Made by a program: the position numbers and the translations under genes. Below the pieces are notes generated by a model, which was given only the letters and a program-made list of their open reading frames with translations, did no database searches and was not told where the DNA came from. This document shows positions 1-11,890 of a DNA stretch of 64,000 nt, in pieces; the stretch's first letter is position 1, and the number at the start of each line of letters is the position of its first letter. Origin of the DNA: Jacaranda mimosifolia (lineage: Eukaryota; Streptophyta; Magnoliopsida; Lamiales; Bignoniaceae). The stretch is taken from contig CM032128.1 in NCBI GenBank assembly GCA_018894105.1, positions 16,163,001 to 16,227,000 of the forward strand. The letters run 5' to 3'.

Positions 1-357
1 ACAGAATACATTGCAGCTTCGAAAGCTATAAAGAAAGGTGTTTGGATGAAAAACTTCATTCAAGAGTTAAATGTAATGCCTAGCATTGCTGAGCCAATTG
101 TTGTCTTTGTGACAACACTGGGGCAGTAGCGCAATCCAAAGAGCCAAGATCTCATCAAAAATCCAAGCACATTTTGAGGCGATATCATTTGATTTGGGAG
201 ATCATTGATAGAGGCAATATCTGAGTGGAGAGAATTGCCTCAAAAGAAAATATAGCAGATCTACTGACTAAACCCCTAATGCGAAAGGTCTTTAAAGAAC
301 ATCTTGAGAAGATGGGTCTCAAGGCCATAGGCATTGGCTTTAAGGCAAGTGGGAGAT
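1..357 (+). pseudogene. Ty1/copia RNase H 3' end (copy A)
   Basis: This is the last part of a copia polyprotein, the RNase H domain that removes the RNA strand during reverse transcription. From base 1 the frame reads TEYIAASKAIKKGVWMKNFI, the conserved STTEAEYIAA...WMKNFI block of plant copia RNase H, and it stops at 127-129. A second frame gives RRYHLIWEIIDRG and later LTKPLMRKVFKEHLEKMG, the usual C-terminus, with an in-frame stop between them. The purine-rich AAGTGGGAGAT just before the LTR is the polypurine tract. The rest of the element lies left of the window. It is clearly non-functional. Confidence 0.9.
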
Positions 358-3262
358 TGTTGGAATAGTGACCGGCAAGCCAATTAGATTGGCCTTGTAT
401 AAGCTATTTCCTTGTAAAACAATCTTGATTAAATGGTATTCTTTATATAGCCATCTTCATCTTATGCTCTTTATTACTTCACTTGTATTTGGATGAAGCC
501 CTTAGATCACTTATGACTAAGGGACTTGGTTCGATGACCATGGAATTAGCTCATACAGTCGTGATCTTAAATCTTCCAAGTCGTAGGATCTTATGAGACA
601 AGGCATCTAAGATCCGGACAGACTTGCACTAATGATGCATAAATCCAAGAGTTGGATATTGCTCCATTCCATGGGCAACTGTATGAGACACGGGCGTATG
701 CTAGTGGGTGCTTGTTAGAGAATAAGGTACTGAAGACCCTCCGAAGAATCCACAAGATAGCCATAGTGGCAAGTCGGTAGTGGTTAATTCTCCCACTTAT
801 ACTAGTGCATATTATTAGTCCTTTGACCTAAGGGTAACCTTATGTCCGGCCCTATATATTGAATCTTCCTTGACCACTTAGTGGGTCTTTCGGGTTGAGA
901 TTTGGTATGAGCTACTTGGCATGGAGGTTTGTGAGATCCAAGATGGAATCCGACTCCTCACTTTTGTGAAGAGCGATTGCATCTCCTATGTGTTCTATAA
1001 TGATCGATTCCAAGAAATCCTTGCACAAGCTGGTGTGACAATTTAGAAAATGAGTTTTCCAAAGATGAGGTCACACAAGAGAATCAAACATTAAGAATAG
1101 AAACATAGTATTAAGGCTATTAGGGAGTGGGCAAATATCTTGCCCAAGGCCTCTTTCGGGAGATATGAGATTGAAGGATCATATTTGCATGGTATGCGTA
1201 AAGCTATGACGTTTTTCTAGAATATTCATTTTCGGCCAGTTAGTTGGGCTCCATGGGCTTGAGGTTGGACATCGACCACAGAGATTGGGTACACTTCGAT
1301 TAATGAGATCAATTGAATTGAGTCAATTAATTTAAAAGGAGTTTTAAACAAAAATGAATATAAGATATTCAAAAGTCACAAAGAGTTGTGAGCCCATGCC
1401 AATGAATGGTAGAACCTATTGGGTCACGCACAAAAACCAATTAGCTTCCAAAATTAGTAGAGCAATTTTCTAAATGCTAGAAAAACTCACCCTTTGGTGA
1501 CTGATTTTCAAGGATCCAATTTAACGATAAATTTTGGTTTGATTAATTTAAGTGTTAAATTAACAACTAATTTAAAAGGTTAACTTAGACCAATAATTAA
1601 GAAGTTAATTATTTGGTGCCATATGACTATTAATTAGTGAAGTTGACTTAAAGAGTTGAGTTGACTAGTTTAAGTTTAAGAGTTAAGCTTGTTTGATATA
1701 GGAGTTAAATTAAAGTTTAATTAATTAAATTAAAGTGTTTAATTTAATTAATGGAAAGAATACTTTATGGAGGGAAAATTTAAATGACATGTTCATTTAA
1801 ATTAGCATCTTAATTAATTTGGAATTAGATTCCAAATGTAATTGAAATACACATGAAATTCAAGTAAGACTTGAATTTGAATTTGCTAACTTGACATGCC
1901 AGTTGGGTAGTCACCTTGAGGAAGGTGTGATTCCAACTAGCATCACACCTTCCACCCTCTAATATAGATATAGATGGTGAGCAAATTCGACAGATACATT
2001 GCGAAAAAGTGTGAAGATTAGATTCTTTGCATTCCCTCCAAAACTATCTTTCTCCATGCATTATATCATGTGTTGAGCTTTGCATTCCTTCTTCTTCCCA
2101 ACCTGAAAATCAGCATCCTTCATCTCATTTTCTCCTCTCTAACTCCAGCTTCTAGTGAGGGGAAATCGGTAGATTCATTAGAGTGTGGATCTTATCAATG
2201 AGGCAAGGTGTTTGGCTCCAAATTGGCTAATTTTTTTGGAGTGATCCAGAAGTCTTTTTTACTCCAATTTTTCAAAGTAGCTTCATCAGTGTGTCAAGGT
2301 GTTCCGGATTTAATTTGGTGATTTTTGGAGAAATTTACCAGGGGCAAAAGTTTTCGCCTTTCCACTATGCCGATTCTAGATAGTTTCTGGATCCGAGAGA
2401 GATACTTGATTTTCTCCTTGTTTTGAGCTACAAGAGGTAATTTGAAATGAGCACTGGAGGCACTGCAGGGTGAGATGGTTATTTCGGCATTAGAGGGAAA
2501 AATGGAGATTGCAACCTGCCAATGGGACCTATCACAAGAGAAAAAGCAAAGAGGCTAAAAGATGGCTTTGCAAATTTGGCTAAGTCATTTGTTGAAGAGA
2601 TGCATCAAGAATAGGCTAAGAAAGAGAAGAACATGTCAAGAAGCCAAAAGAATGAATTTGGATAGCCATCACCTTATGCTTGGTGTTTAAGGCTTGAAAA
2701 GGCTCAGGAAGGCCAAAATAAGTCCCAAACGTGTGGGACTCATTGAGAAGAGAAGAAGTTGTGACCGAGTCAAACTCTTATTTCTAATTGGATTTGGGCT
2801 TGGATTATTATCTGTAGGCTTAGTTTATATCTTATTTTAATTAGGGCTTTCAAGTTAAAAATGTGTGGCAAATTTTGATGAATTTTGAATTATTTTCTGT
2901 GTTTTTCTCTCAAGAAAAACCACAATTTTGCTTCTTGCATCAAGAACTTGAATAGGTTCTATCAAGGTACTAATTCCTGCTAGTATTTATTCAATTTTCT
3001 AATTCTTATTTCCAATTATTTGCATTTCTAAGATCAGGTATCCTAAGGTTTCAATATGGAGGGTTTTTATTCTAGGGTTTGTTCAATATCAATTTGTGTG
3101 TTTGGGGTTTTAGGATCAATGTATCCTTGGGGTTCTGCATCATAATTCTTCTTTCTAATCCAGATCTATAGCATGTTTAGATCCTTGGTTGCTTGAGTAG
3201 CTTAGTTATTTTGAAGCTTATGAAATTTTTATTTATGGATCCTAATGCTACTCTTGTTTTTA
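358..3262 (+). repeat. 3' LTR of copia copy A, split by a solo gypsy LTR
   Basis: The LTR starts TGTTGGAATAGTG directly after the polypurine tract, as in the other copies (11891 on +; reverse complements ending at 6899, 17396 and 35913). It can be followed to about 3262, where GGATCCTAATGCTACTCTTG matches the end of the copy B LTR. Without the 700-bp insertion at 2443-3142 its length is about 2.2 kb, long for a plant copia LTR. A TATA-like CCTATATATTG lies near 850. The end position is inferred by comparison and may be a few bases off. Confidence 0.8.
2443..3142 (+). mobile_element. Solo LTR of the Ty3/gypsy family of element G
   Basis: A single 700-bp LTR begins TGAAATGAGCACTGGAGG and ends TTCTGCATCA. 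It is flanked on both sides by the 5-bp direct repeat TAATT (2438-2442 and 3143-3147). It is clearly homologous to the two LTRs of element G (55456-56176 and 62258-62971). No internal sequence is present, so it probably formed by recombination between the LTRs of a complete insertion. It lacks the stretch containing the TATAAAT promoter box that both G LTRs have. Like them, it carries the reading frame that includes GPITREKAKRLKDGFANL. Confidence 0.92.
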
Positions 3263-3339
3263 GTCTCATGAAGGAATCTGTTCCTTTTGGATTGCTTCTT
3301 GATTTAGTTCGACCTTCTTAGAGGTTGTGTGTAAGGCTC

Positions 3340-4270
3340 TAGATGTTCACTTATTTTTACCGCTTGTGGGATTTGATAATCATTTAGAACTTCATCAAGT
3401 TCAACAACACCATTTCAATCTAATAGAAATTCCTTTTCTAAAAAGTGGGCGTTCTTTGAAGCAAACACATTTTATTCCGAGGGACCATAGAAGTAATAAT
3501 CCAAGGACTCTCTTGGGTATCCCACAAACTTGCACAGGTGGATCTACTATCCAACTTGAGGGAGACCCCCAAACCTTATGGTATTGATAAGAGGGTGTTT
3601 TGCCATTCCACATCTCATGCAGCATTTTTAGCACTGACTTTGATGGTACTACATTTAGTAGCATCGCTGCCGTTTGTAAGGTGTATCTCCAAAAGGATAT
3701 GGGCACATCGAAAAAGCTTATCATAGAATGTACCATGTCCAACAAGGTATGATTTCTCCTTTCGGTTACTCCATTATGTTGGGGTGTGCCGAGTGAAGTC
3801 CATTGAGAGAAAATCATATTCCCTTTTAGATAATTCCAGAATTTGGTACTTAAGTATTCGCTAACTCGATCCAATCAAAGAGCTTTAGTACTAAGTCCTT
3901 TTTACTGTTCCACTTTATTCCTATACTCTTTGAACTTTTCTAAGGCTTCCAACTTGTACTTCCTAGGATATGCATGTTCAAACCGACTATAATGATCGGT
4001 GAAGCTGATGAAGTAGGAATAACCTTATCTCGCACTAACTCTTAGTGGGCCACAAACATCCGTATGGATCAATCCAAAGGACTTATGGCGCGCGCACTAG
4101 TTGTCGTACAAAAGGAGCCTTGGTCATTTTTTCTTTTAAACAAGATTCACAAATAGGAAGGTCCTCAATGCCACTAATATTTAGTGCTTTGAAAGCTTTT
4201 AACTTGTTCATCCTATTTTTAGAAATATGTCAAAGTCTTGCATGCTAAAGAATGACACCTTCTTTGTTAT
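3340..4270 (-). pseudogene. copia integrase (A2), degraded
   Basis: The minus strand shows the GAG-pre-integrase segment (LPICESCLKEKMTKAPFV near 4120-4180) followed by the integrase core. At 3401-3874 it reads NYLKGNMIFSQWTSLGTPQH, then NGVTERRNHTLLDMVHSMIS. These contain the TPQHNG and ERRN motifs around the catalytic Glu of plant copia integrases. A frame break follows near VWGSPS. Integrase would join element cDNA to host DNA. Stops and frameshifts make it inactive. It is interrupted relative to gag in the same way as copies C and D. Confidence 0.85.
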
Positions 4271-4568
4271 CTAATTTTCTTTTACTTAATTGAATATGCA
4301 TCAATGAAGGTAGAGAATCAAGTATGTACAATCCATTATTTAATGTACCTTGAGAAATCAAAGAAATATTCTTTAATGATTTCAACATCCCATTCGATAT
4401 AGAAAATCATATCTTTCATTATCAAGAACGGGATATGTTCTTAACAAGATTAGGTACACAATAAACCTGATCAAGTACAATGCAAGAATTCCCCAAGTCT
4501 AATTTGATTACCCCTTGGACCATGGCATCAACTTTTACTCTATTTCCTAGGAGAAGGATCATATCCCC

Positions 4569-5400
4569 TTAATGAAAACTCTTTCTTCTTTCCATACCCT
4601 GTAATGAATTACAAAGGTGAGAACCACATGCGGTATCAAATACACATGAGGAAGAATTAGTTGTGAAATGCACTTCAATAAAGTACATACCCCTTCTCAA
4701 GGGTTGCAAGGTAGGCTTTGCAATTCCTTTTCCAATTTCCTTTTTTGCAAAAATGAAAACAACTTGCATCGACTTTAGTCTTTTTCTTGACCCCCCAAAA
4801 CTTTTCACAGGTTGCTTCGCTTTGGAGGAAGAACTCTTCTTTCTCCTCACTCCCTTTCTTGGACCCTTAAAGCTTTTTGTCTTGGCGGAGGAAGCAAGCA
4901 TAAGAGGTTTTTCTTTTTTCATAGTAACATCGGCGGTTACAAGCATGTTCGCTAATTCGTTAATTGTAACCTCTATCTTGGACATATTAAAGTTCATAAT
5001 GAATTGGCCTAACAATGGGGCAATGACTAGATGATCAAATCCACATAGAGGTCATTGTCCATGATCACATCAAGTTGCCCAAGCTTCTTGATAAGTCCAA
5101 TCATCTTTTAGCTCGTGATCATGGACATTTGAACCCTCAGTCATCCTTGATCTAAAGAGCTCTCCTGACAAAGCGAACCTTCCGTGTCTTGTTTGCACAC
5201 TATACAACTCTTGTAGGTATTTGTAGATCTCACATGCATGTTTCATATGCCCGTGAGCCTTTTGGAGCTCCTTGGTCATGGAAGCCCTAATGAGGTATCT
5301 CACTTCTAGATCATCATCTATAAATTTAGTGAACAATTCACGAGCCTCATCAGTGGCATCATTACCCAATGTGTCTGGCGGACTTTGATTTAGGACATAG
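4569..5400 (-). pseudogene. copia gag and protease start (A2), degraded
   Basis: The minus strand encodes a UBN2-type copia Gag. At 5070-5369 it gives ELFTKFIDDDLEVRYLIRAS and LYSVQTRHGRFALSGELFRS. At 4569-5015 it continues MLGQFIMNFNMSKIEVTINE, a lysine-rich linker, then FDTACGSHLCNSLQGM, the remnant of the protease active-site block. Gag forms the virus-like particle that encloses the element RNA. The zinc knuckle has decayed to FIFAKKEIGKGIAK. There is a frame break between the two parts. Confidence 0.85.
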
Positions 5401-6205
5401 GTCCCCTTTTTAGAGTCTAGAAAAAATTTTAAAGTTTCTCAACCAATAGCGAAAGTTTAGCCTAGTGAGATTATTTGTTCCAAAATAGTTGCAAGTGGAT
5501 TTTTAGCCATTTTCTTTTTGAAGATTTTGAAAATCTACAAGAGGCGTAAAAAGAGCATAAGTATATAATTGAATTTTGATATTGAAAACATGTTCATGGT
5601 CTTTCAAGCATGTTTTTCTCCCAATATTTTATCAAATCCTTCACCCACTAGAAGAATTCGGCAAATTTTATTTCCTAGTGAGAATCAAGATCCTAAAGAC
5701 TTGTAAGTGGACCCCCATGACTAGATATATTTCCACAAACAATCAAAAGGTAAGCAACTTTTGCTAATTACATCTCTATGAAACTCTTGATATATTTTGC
5801 CTCACCTTTTCATGTAGATCCCCTTATGGACAACATCTACATTACTTGGTGTTAAATCAAAACTACTAATCAATCTCTGGTTCAAGACGGCACCACAACA
5901 TCCCCCATGATTGAGTGTATAATGTATGGAAAGCCTCAAATCAAAGGTGCATCATATGCTAAGTATATCGCCACAGCTTTCCACCTAAGTGTGACCCTGT
6001 GATTGGATGTATATCACACAAAGATAGTAGCATCGTCATGCTATATACTATTGGTAGAAGGCATAGATTAATTAAAAACTTTTTGTAATTTGTATCCATT
6101 TTAACTTAATATTTGAAGCACTCAGACATCCTAAGTGGAGGAATTTTCTTGCTTGCAAAAATCTCATCATTTTTATCTTCTTATTTAAGTTTTCTATATC
6201 CTAAC
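5401..6205 (-). other. 5' leader of copia A2 (no gene)
   Basis: Non-coding sequence between gag and the LTR of the copia family. It is collinear with 21180-21890 of copy C and 39700-40430 of copy D, including the shared block TTTTCTATATCCTAACCAT. I see no gene here. Confidence 0.7.
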
Positions 6206-6899
6206 CATGGGCAAAGATTTCTTGGAATTGATTATTATAGAATACATAGGAGATGCACTCATCATTCACAACAACAACGAGATGGATTCCATCTTGGATC
6301 TCACAAACCACCATGCTTAAGTAGCTCATGCCCAATCTCAACCCCAGATGACTCGCTACATGGTTGGAGAAAAGTCAAAGTATAAGGACCTAAATACAAG
6401 GTTACCATGGATCCTCATGTCTAAGGACTAAATATATGCACTAGCATAAGCTGGAGAACTTGTCACTACCGACTTGCCACTTCGACTATCTAGTGGATTC
6501 TCTAGGCGAGTTTTCAGTGAACTTGTTCTCTAATAAGCATCAACTGACATGCTCCATGTCTAACATAGATTACTCATGAAACGGAGCAATATCTAACTCC
6601 TTGGAACATGCATCATTAGTGCAAGTCTATCCAAATATTAGATGCCGTATCCCATAAGATCCTATGGCCTGGAATATTTAAAATCATGACCGTAGAAACT
6701 TATTTCATGATCACCATCATATGCATGACCAAGTCCCATAGTCTTGTGTGATTTAGGGGCTTCAACCAAATACGAGTGAAGTATAATAAGCATAAGATGA
6801 AGATGGCCATTTTATAAAAATATCATTCAATCAAGATTGTATCACATGTAAAATAATTTTACATGCCAATCTAATTGGCTGTGAGGCACTATTCCAACA
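6206..6899 (-). repeat. Partial copia LTR (A3)
   Basis: Reverse-complemented first ~690 bp of the long copia LTR. The right edge is ACTATTCCAACA followed by the polypurine complement ATCTTCCACTTGCC, so this is a 3' LTR start. The left edge, near TTTCTTGGAATTGATTATTA, joins directly to the leader of A2 with the remaining ~1.5 kb of LTR missing. Confidence 0.8.
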
Positions 6900-7068
6900 A
6901 TCTTCCACTTGCCCTAAAGCTAATTCTCAGTAGTGTTAAGGCCTATCTTCGCTAGATTCCCTTTAAAGACCTTTCATGTTAGGGGTTTGGTTAGTGAATT
7001 TTCTATATTTTCTTCTGAGGCTTCCCTCTCCACTCGGATGTCGTCTCTATTAATGATCTGCGGATCAA
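6900..7068 (-). pseudogene. copia RNase H tail (A3)
   Basis: Minus-strand C-terminal remnant of RNase H next to the A3 LTR. It is recognisable as IRVERE, then ENIENSLTKPLT (family form ENIADLLTKPL), then the polypurine tract. Homology stops at about 7068, where copy B leader sequence begins. Confidence 0.75.
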
Positions 7069-8499
7069 ATAGTGTGACCATCTTACCGTTTTGTGCATTT
7101 TTGCCCCCACTAAACTTGATTTTTTTTCATACACCTTTGGTGCACAATTGTTGTGTAAGTGCTCCAAATAATGTTGGACATTTTTGCTTGCTTTGAGGAT
7201 CGAATTTAATTGTGCACTTCAAGTTTCTGCAAATTTGAGGTGCATAAGAGTTATGCTTAATTTTGCCTTAAAATAATTATTTATGTGATAAACACTTAAT
7301 TGATGGATTAAATGTCAATTCTAGCTATTGTTCATTTAATTGTTGAATGAATGATGGATGTATGAGGATGAACATAAGCCTTTAGTTTGGTTTTATTAAA
7401 GTTCAACATGGTTTGCATGCCTTTTGATTTCTTACCTTGTAATTTTTATGAGAGTATAACTCTAGGGATGAGGTTTTTTTTGTTTTTTTTTTCTCTTGTA
7501 ATTTGTTGTAAGAAGGCAAATGAGGCCAAGAGGATTAAGAGGGCTTCAAGACCTATGAATGTATTGAATATATTCATGTAATAGATAGGATCTATTAATT
7601 TAATCAACCCACATAAAATTAACTAGGTATTGCACCTATGGCTCTAAGTGCACTACTTGGTTAAAGCTCATGGCCATCCCAACCTTAGATGCATGGTAGG
7701 TTTGTTTACTTATTTATGTTTTCTTTATCCTATTGATGTATGAGATGCATGGTTAGGATAGAGAACCCAAATAAGCAAAGATAAAAATTGATGAATCTTC
7801 CAAGCAAGTAAATCCCTCAACTTAGAAGAGTCTAAGTTCATCAAAATATTAAGTCAAATGAATATAACTAAATCGGGTTTAATAATCCAAACCTTCTACC
7901 AATAGACAAGTGACATGAGATGCTAACTTAATTTTGTGTCGTCTCACAATTCATGAGACACTTGTTGCAGGAAAGTTTTGATCACTACCTTAGCATAAGA
8001 TAAGATGCACTCTAATTTAAAATTGGCTATGACATTATCCCTTGAGTCATGGAATGAATATAGTTGAATTTATAATTAAAGATAGAATGGTAGGTCCGAT
8101 TTAACACCTAGTAGTATAGATGTCACTTGAGTTATGGTCTATACGTAAAGTGAATCAAAACATATCAAGGGTTGCATAGAGATGCAATTGGCAATAGTTG
8201 CCTACATTAGGATCATGAGTGGATGTCTCACAAGTCGTGGGTCCACAAGTGATGCCTTTAGACCTTGATACTCACAACTAGGAATATGATTTCCTAATTT
8301 CGTAAGAGGGTAAGGAATTTGATAAATTATGGGAACAAAACATGCTTGAAAGACTATAAACATGTTTTTAATATCAAATTCAATCAAATGCTTATATTCT
8401 CTTTCTTGCTTTGTATATTTATAAAACATAAAAAATGGCTATAAATCCACTAAGCATTATTTTGAAAACTAATAAACTAACTGGGCTGAACAACCGCAA
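7069..8499 (+). other. 5' leader of copia B (no gene)
   Basis: Long non-coding leader, recognised because 7110-8420 matches the reverse complement of 21200-22500 in copy C (for example TTGTTGTGTAAG and TTCATTTAATTGTTGAA). Short open frames here match nothing I know and are treated as chance. Confidence 0.65.
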
Positions 8500-9320
8500 C
8501 TAAAAAAACCACAAAATCATTCTAGATTCTGAGAAATATATATATATCCTAAACCAAGGTGCTCCAAATCCTACAGGGATGTGGATCAAGAGACACGTGA
8601 AATGTTCACAAATTAGGTTCAGGATCACCTCATATCTCGTAGTCTCATGGTGACATTTATGAACTTCAAAAGTCTCATGAACACATGAAACACACCTTGG
8701 TAAATTATTTGCAAGAGTTGTACAGCAAAACAAGGTATGAGATGTTCGTGTAGTTAAAGGAGATTTTCTAAGCTAGGATAGTTGAGGCGTCATTTGTCCT
8801 CGACTACGGTCTAAAGATGATTATGCTTGTTGAGAAGCTCTTCAACTTGGATGTGGTGATGGATAATGATCTCTATGAGGATTTAATTCTCCCATCCTTG
8901 CCGAGTTTATTTGACCAAAGCATTAGTCAAGGCGGAGACGATCATGAAAAGGACAAGCCTTTAATGCTTGCTTCATCCTCCCAATCTAAAGGCTCTAGAA
9001 GCAAGGAGAAGAAGAGTTTTTCTTCAAAGAGGAAACAAACATTTAAGGTGTCCAAAGCAGTTAAGAAAATAATTGAGAAAATAAGGATGCAACTTGTTTC
9101 TATTATGGCATATTGAGTCATTAGAAGCCCAAGTACAAGGAATGCCTCGTAACGCTATGGTAGGGTGCATTGTTTATTGAAGTGTATCTAAGGATAACTT
9201 TTTCCTCATTGGTATATGATACCATATATGGTTCTAATTTTTGTAATTTATCACAAAGGATAAAGAAAAGAATAAATCTTAGTGATAAGGATATTATCGA
9301 CACCGTCTTGGCAAACGACC
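8500..9320 (+). pseudogene. copia gag and protease remnant (B)
   Basis: From about 8560 a heavily damaged Gag is visible. The clearest part, 8817-9116, reads MIMLVEKLFNLDVVMDNDLY, then EDLILPSLPSLFDQSI and a Lys/Ser-rich tail, matching the Gag of copies C and D (VVIMDNDLYEDLIPQSLPSS). At about 9205-9260 a protease remnant survives as VYDTIYGSNFCNLSQR, where the family has FDTACGSHLCNSLQ. Several frame changes separate these parts, so no functional Gag can be made. Confidence 0.8.
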
Positions 9321-9529
9321 AAGAATCGTGGCCAAAGCCAAAGGCATAAGTTAAGTAAGACTTAAGAGATTCTAAATCTTGTACTAAATCCTTGTTACTA
9401 TGTACCTAGGTGCAATTGGTACAATGTATAAAGGATTATATATATTTTAGATTCTCCGCCATCACTAATGCACATTCATTAAAATGAAAGAAAATTAGAT
9501 AACTAAGAAAATGCATACCATTGGCATGC

Positions 9530-10472
9530 TAAACTTGGACATATTTTGAAGAATAGGATGAACAAGATAGTAGCTCTCAAATCACTAAATGTTAGTGGAC
9601 TAGAGGATCATCTACCGACTTGTGAGTCTTATTTAAAAGGAAAAATGACCAAGGCTCTTTTTGTGGGACAAACGGAGCGTTCCATAAGTCCTTTGGATTT
9701 GATCTATATGGACACATGTGGACCACTAAAAGTTAGTACAAAAGAAGGCTATTCTTACTTCATTACCTTCATCGATGATTACATTCAGTTCAAACATGTG
9801 TATCTTATGAAGTACAAGTTCAAAACTTTTGAAAAGTTTTAAGAGTATAGGAATGAAGTAGAAAAGCAATTAAAACATAGTATAAAAGCTCTTTCGTTAG
9901 GCTGGGAAGGTCAATACTAAGTATTGAATTCTTTGATTATTTAAAAAAGAATGGGATTCTCTTATGATGGACTCTACCCGGCACACCCCAACATAATGGA
10001 GTAGCCGGAGGAAGAACCATACATTGTTAAACATGGTAAGGTCGATGATAAGCTTCACTGATGTTCTTACAAGGAACCATACATTGTTAAACATGGTAAG
10101 GTTCATGATAAGCTTCACCGATGTTCTTACCTCCTTTCTGGGATATGCCCTTGTGACGATGGCGAGGCTACTACACATAGTACTCTCAAAATCGATGCCA
10201 AAGACACCAAATGAGATATGATTGGCAAAGTACCCTCTTACTCTTATGTAAGAGTCTAGGGGTCTCCCGCCTATATCAAGAGACTAGTGGGAGACAAGTT
10301 GGATGCGAGATTCACCTTGTGCAGGTTTGTAGGATACCCAAAAGAGTCTTTAGGTTATTATTTTTATGATCCCTCAGAACAAAAGGTGTTTGTTTCGAGG
10401 AATGCCACCTTTTCAGAAAAGGAATTTTTATTAGATAAAAATGGCGTTATTGTTGAGCTTGATGTAGTTTAA
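9530..10472 (+). pseudogene. copia integrase (B), with internal duplication
   Basis: At 9546-9842 it reads GLEDHLPTCESYLKGKMTKA (GAG-pre-integrase end), then SPLDLIYMDTCGPLKVSTKE (first catalytic Asp region) and GYSYFITFIDDYIQFKHVYL. After stops it continues with the HTLLNMVRSMISFTD block, present twice in tandem, and at 10287-10472 with KLDARFTLCRFVGYPKESLG, then YYFYDPSEQKVFVSRNATFS, the conserved C-terminal part. Stops at 9841-9843 and frame changes around 9900-10000 disable it. The same order is found inverted in copies C and D. Confidence 0.87.
10015..10134 (+). repeat. 60-bp tandem duplication in integrase B
   Basis: Two 60-bp copies, 10015-10074 and 10075-10134, differ at only a few positions. 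The period is a multiple of three, so 20 residues (RNHTLLNMVRSMISFTDVLT) are repeated in frame. Copies A2, C and D have the segment once. Confidence 0.95.
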
Positions 10473-11330
10473 GATGATTATATTATCTCACAAGTGGTAG
10501 AAACAACGGAGCATCCTGAGCCTAAGACACAACCTCTTAGAAGGTCAAACTGAATCAAGAAACAACCCAAAAGGTTCAAATTCCTTCATGAAATGGGACA
10601 AATTTATAGTGATCTGAAGACTCATGAGAAAACTATGTTGGACATAGATTTGGACATTGGCTTGAGGCCATGAAATCTAAAATGGACTCCAATAAAGTAT
10701 GGACTTTGGTAGATCTGCCGGAGGATATAATATCCATTGGTTGCATGTAGTTCTACAAGCGAAAGCTAGGAGTCAATGGAGAGGTGACGACCTTTAAGGC
10801 TAGACTAGTGGCAAAAGTTTATACTCAAAGACTTGGTTGATTTTGAGGAAACCTTTTCACCAGTCACTATGACTAAGTCCATTCGGATTATTCTTGCCAT
10901 AGCTGCTTACTACATCTATGAAATATGGAAAACGGATGTAAAGACTAGCTTTCTCAATGAAAATGTTGAAGAAGAAATCTATATAGAGCAAGCATCTTGA
11001 AGTTGGAACATATATTTTGATAAGACAGTCAAATTTTTTGACTTTCTTAAAAATGTGTATGAGCCATGTATGTATAAAAAGGCTAGTAGGACTTTGATAC
11101 ATTTTACTGTACTTTATATAGATGACATTCTTCTCATTGGGAATGAGAAAGAGACATTAGAATGTACTAAAGCATGGTTATCTTTATAATTCTCTATGAA
11201 GGTTTTGGGAATAACATCCTTTGTATTGGGAATACAGATGTACAAGACCAGATGCAGCTCACGCTCTAAGTGTTACTAGCTGCTACAAATCCAAACCTGG
11301 TGAAAGTTACTAGAAAATTGTAAAAACAAT
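10473..11330 (+). pseudogene. copia reverse transcriptase (B), degraded
   Basis: Remnants of the copia RT, which copies element RNA into DNA. Near 10660-10860 there are fragments resembling the RT start (AMKSKMDSNKVWTLVDLPE, then YKRKLGVNGEVTTFKARLVA). The polymerase active-site block appears at 11110-11130 as LYIDDILL, with YIDD at 11115-11126. After it comes FSMKVLGITSFVLGIQMY. Frameshifts and stops occur throughout, and the middle of the domain is shortened. Confidence 0.8.
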
Positions 11331-11890
11331 CCTTAAGTACTTAAGAAGAACTAAGGATTTGTTTGTTGTTTACAGTAAGGGAGAGGTGAAACTTGAGAGG
11401 TTTTCAGATTCTAGTTTTCAATCCAATGAAAATGACCTCAAATCCACTTCTAGATTAATATTTTGTCCTAGTGGCGGTGCAATAAGTTGGTAGATTTTCA
11501 AACAAGATACCACGGCCAATTAAGCCACTGAGGTAGAATATATTGCAGTATCAGACACCGCAAATGATGGTGTTCGGATGAAAAACTTCATCCAAGAGTT
11601 GGAGCAATGCCTAGCATGCAAGAGCCAGTAGTTATCTTTTAAGACAACATAAGAGTCATTGCGCAAGCAATGAATCAAAAATCTCATCAGTGATCAAAAC
11701 ACAAATAAATGTGCTATCATTTGATTCATGAGATCATTAATACAAGTAATATTCGAGTGGATAAAGTTGCCTTGAAAGAGAATATAGCAAGTCCACTATA
11801 TAAACCCCTAAAAGCAAAAAGGTCTTTAAGATATCTTGAGAATATGGGCTTCAAGGATATAGGGAATTAGCTTTAGGGCAAGTGGGAGAT
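11331..11890 (+). pseudogene. copia RNase H (B) and polypurine tract
   Basis: The frame shows LKYLRRTKDLFVVYSKGEVK, then LERFSDSSFQSNENDLKSTS, the standard copia RNase H entry, followed by damaged versions of SWKSSKQDTTADSTTEAEYI and LTKPL. It ends with AAGTGGGAGAT immediately before the LTR. Substitutions and stops disable it. Confidence 0.85.

Larger units (their letters stand above)
3263..6205 (-). mobile_element. Ty1/copia fragment A2
   Basis: A minus-strand piece of the same copia family as A-D, collinear with 19034-21890 of copy C. Read on the minus strand it holds the 5' leader, gag and the integrase region. It stops at the RT-proximal side where copy A's LTR ends (about 3262), so RT and RNase H are absent. 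At about 6206 the leader sequence changes abruptly to LTR sequence. Reading frames are broken throughout. Confidence 0.8.
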
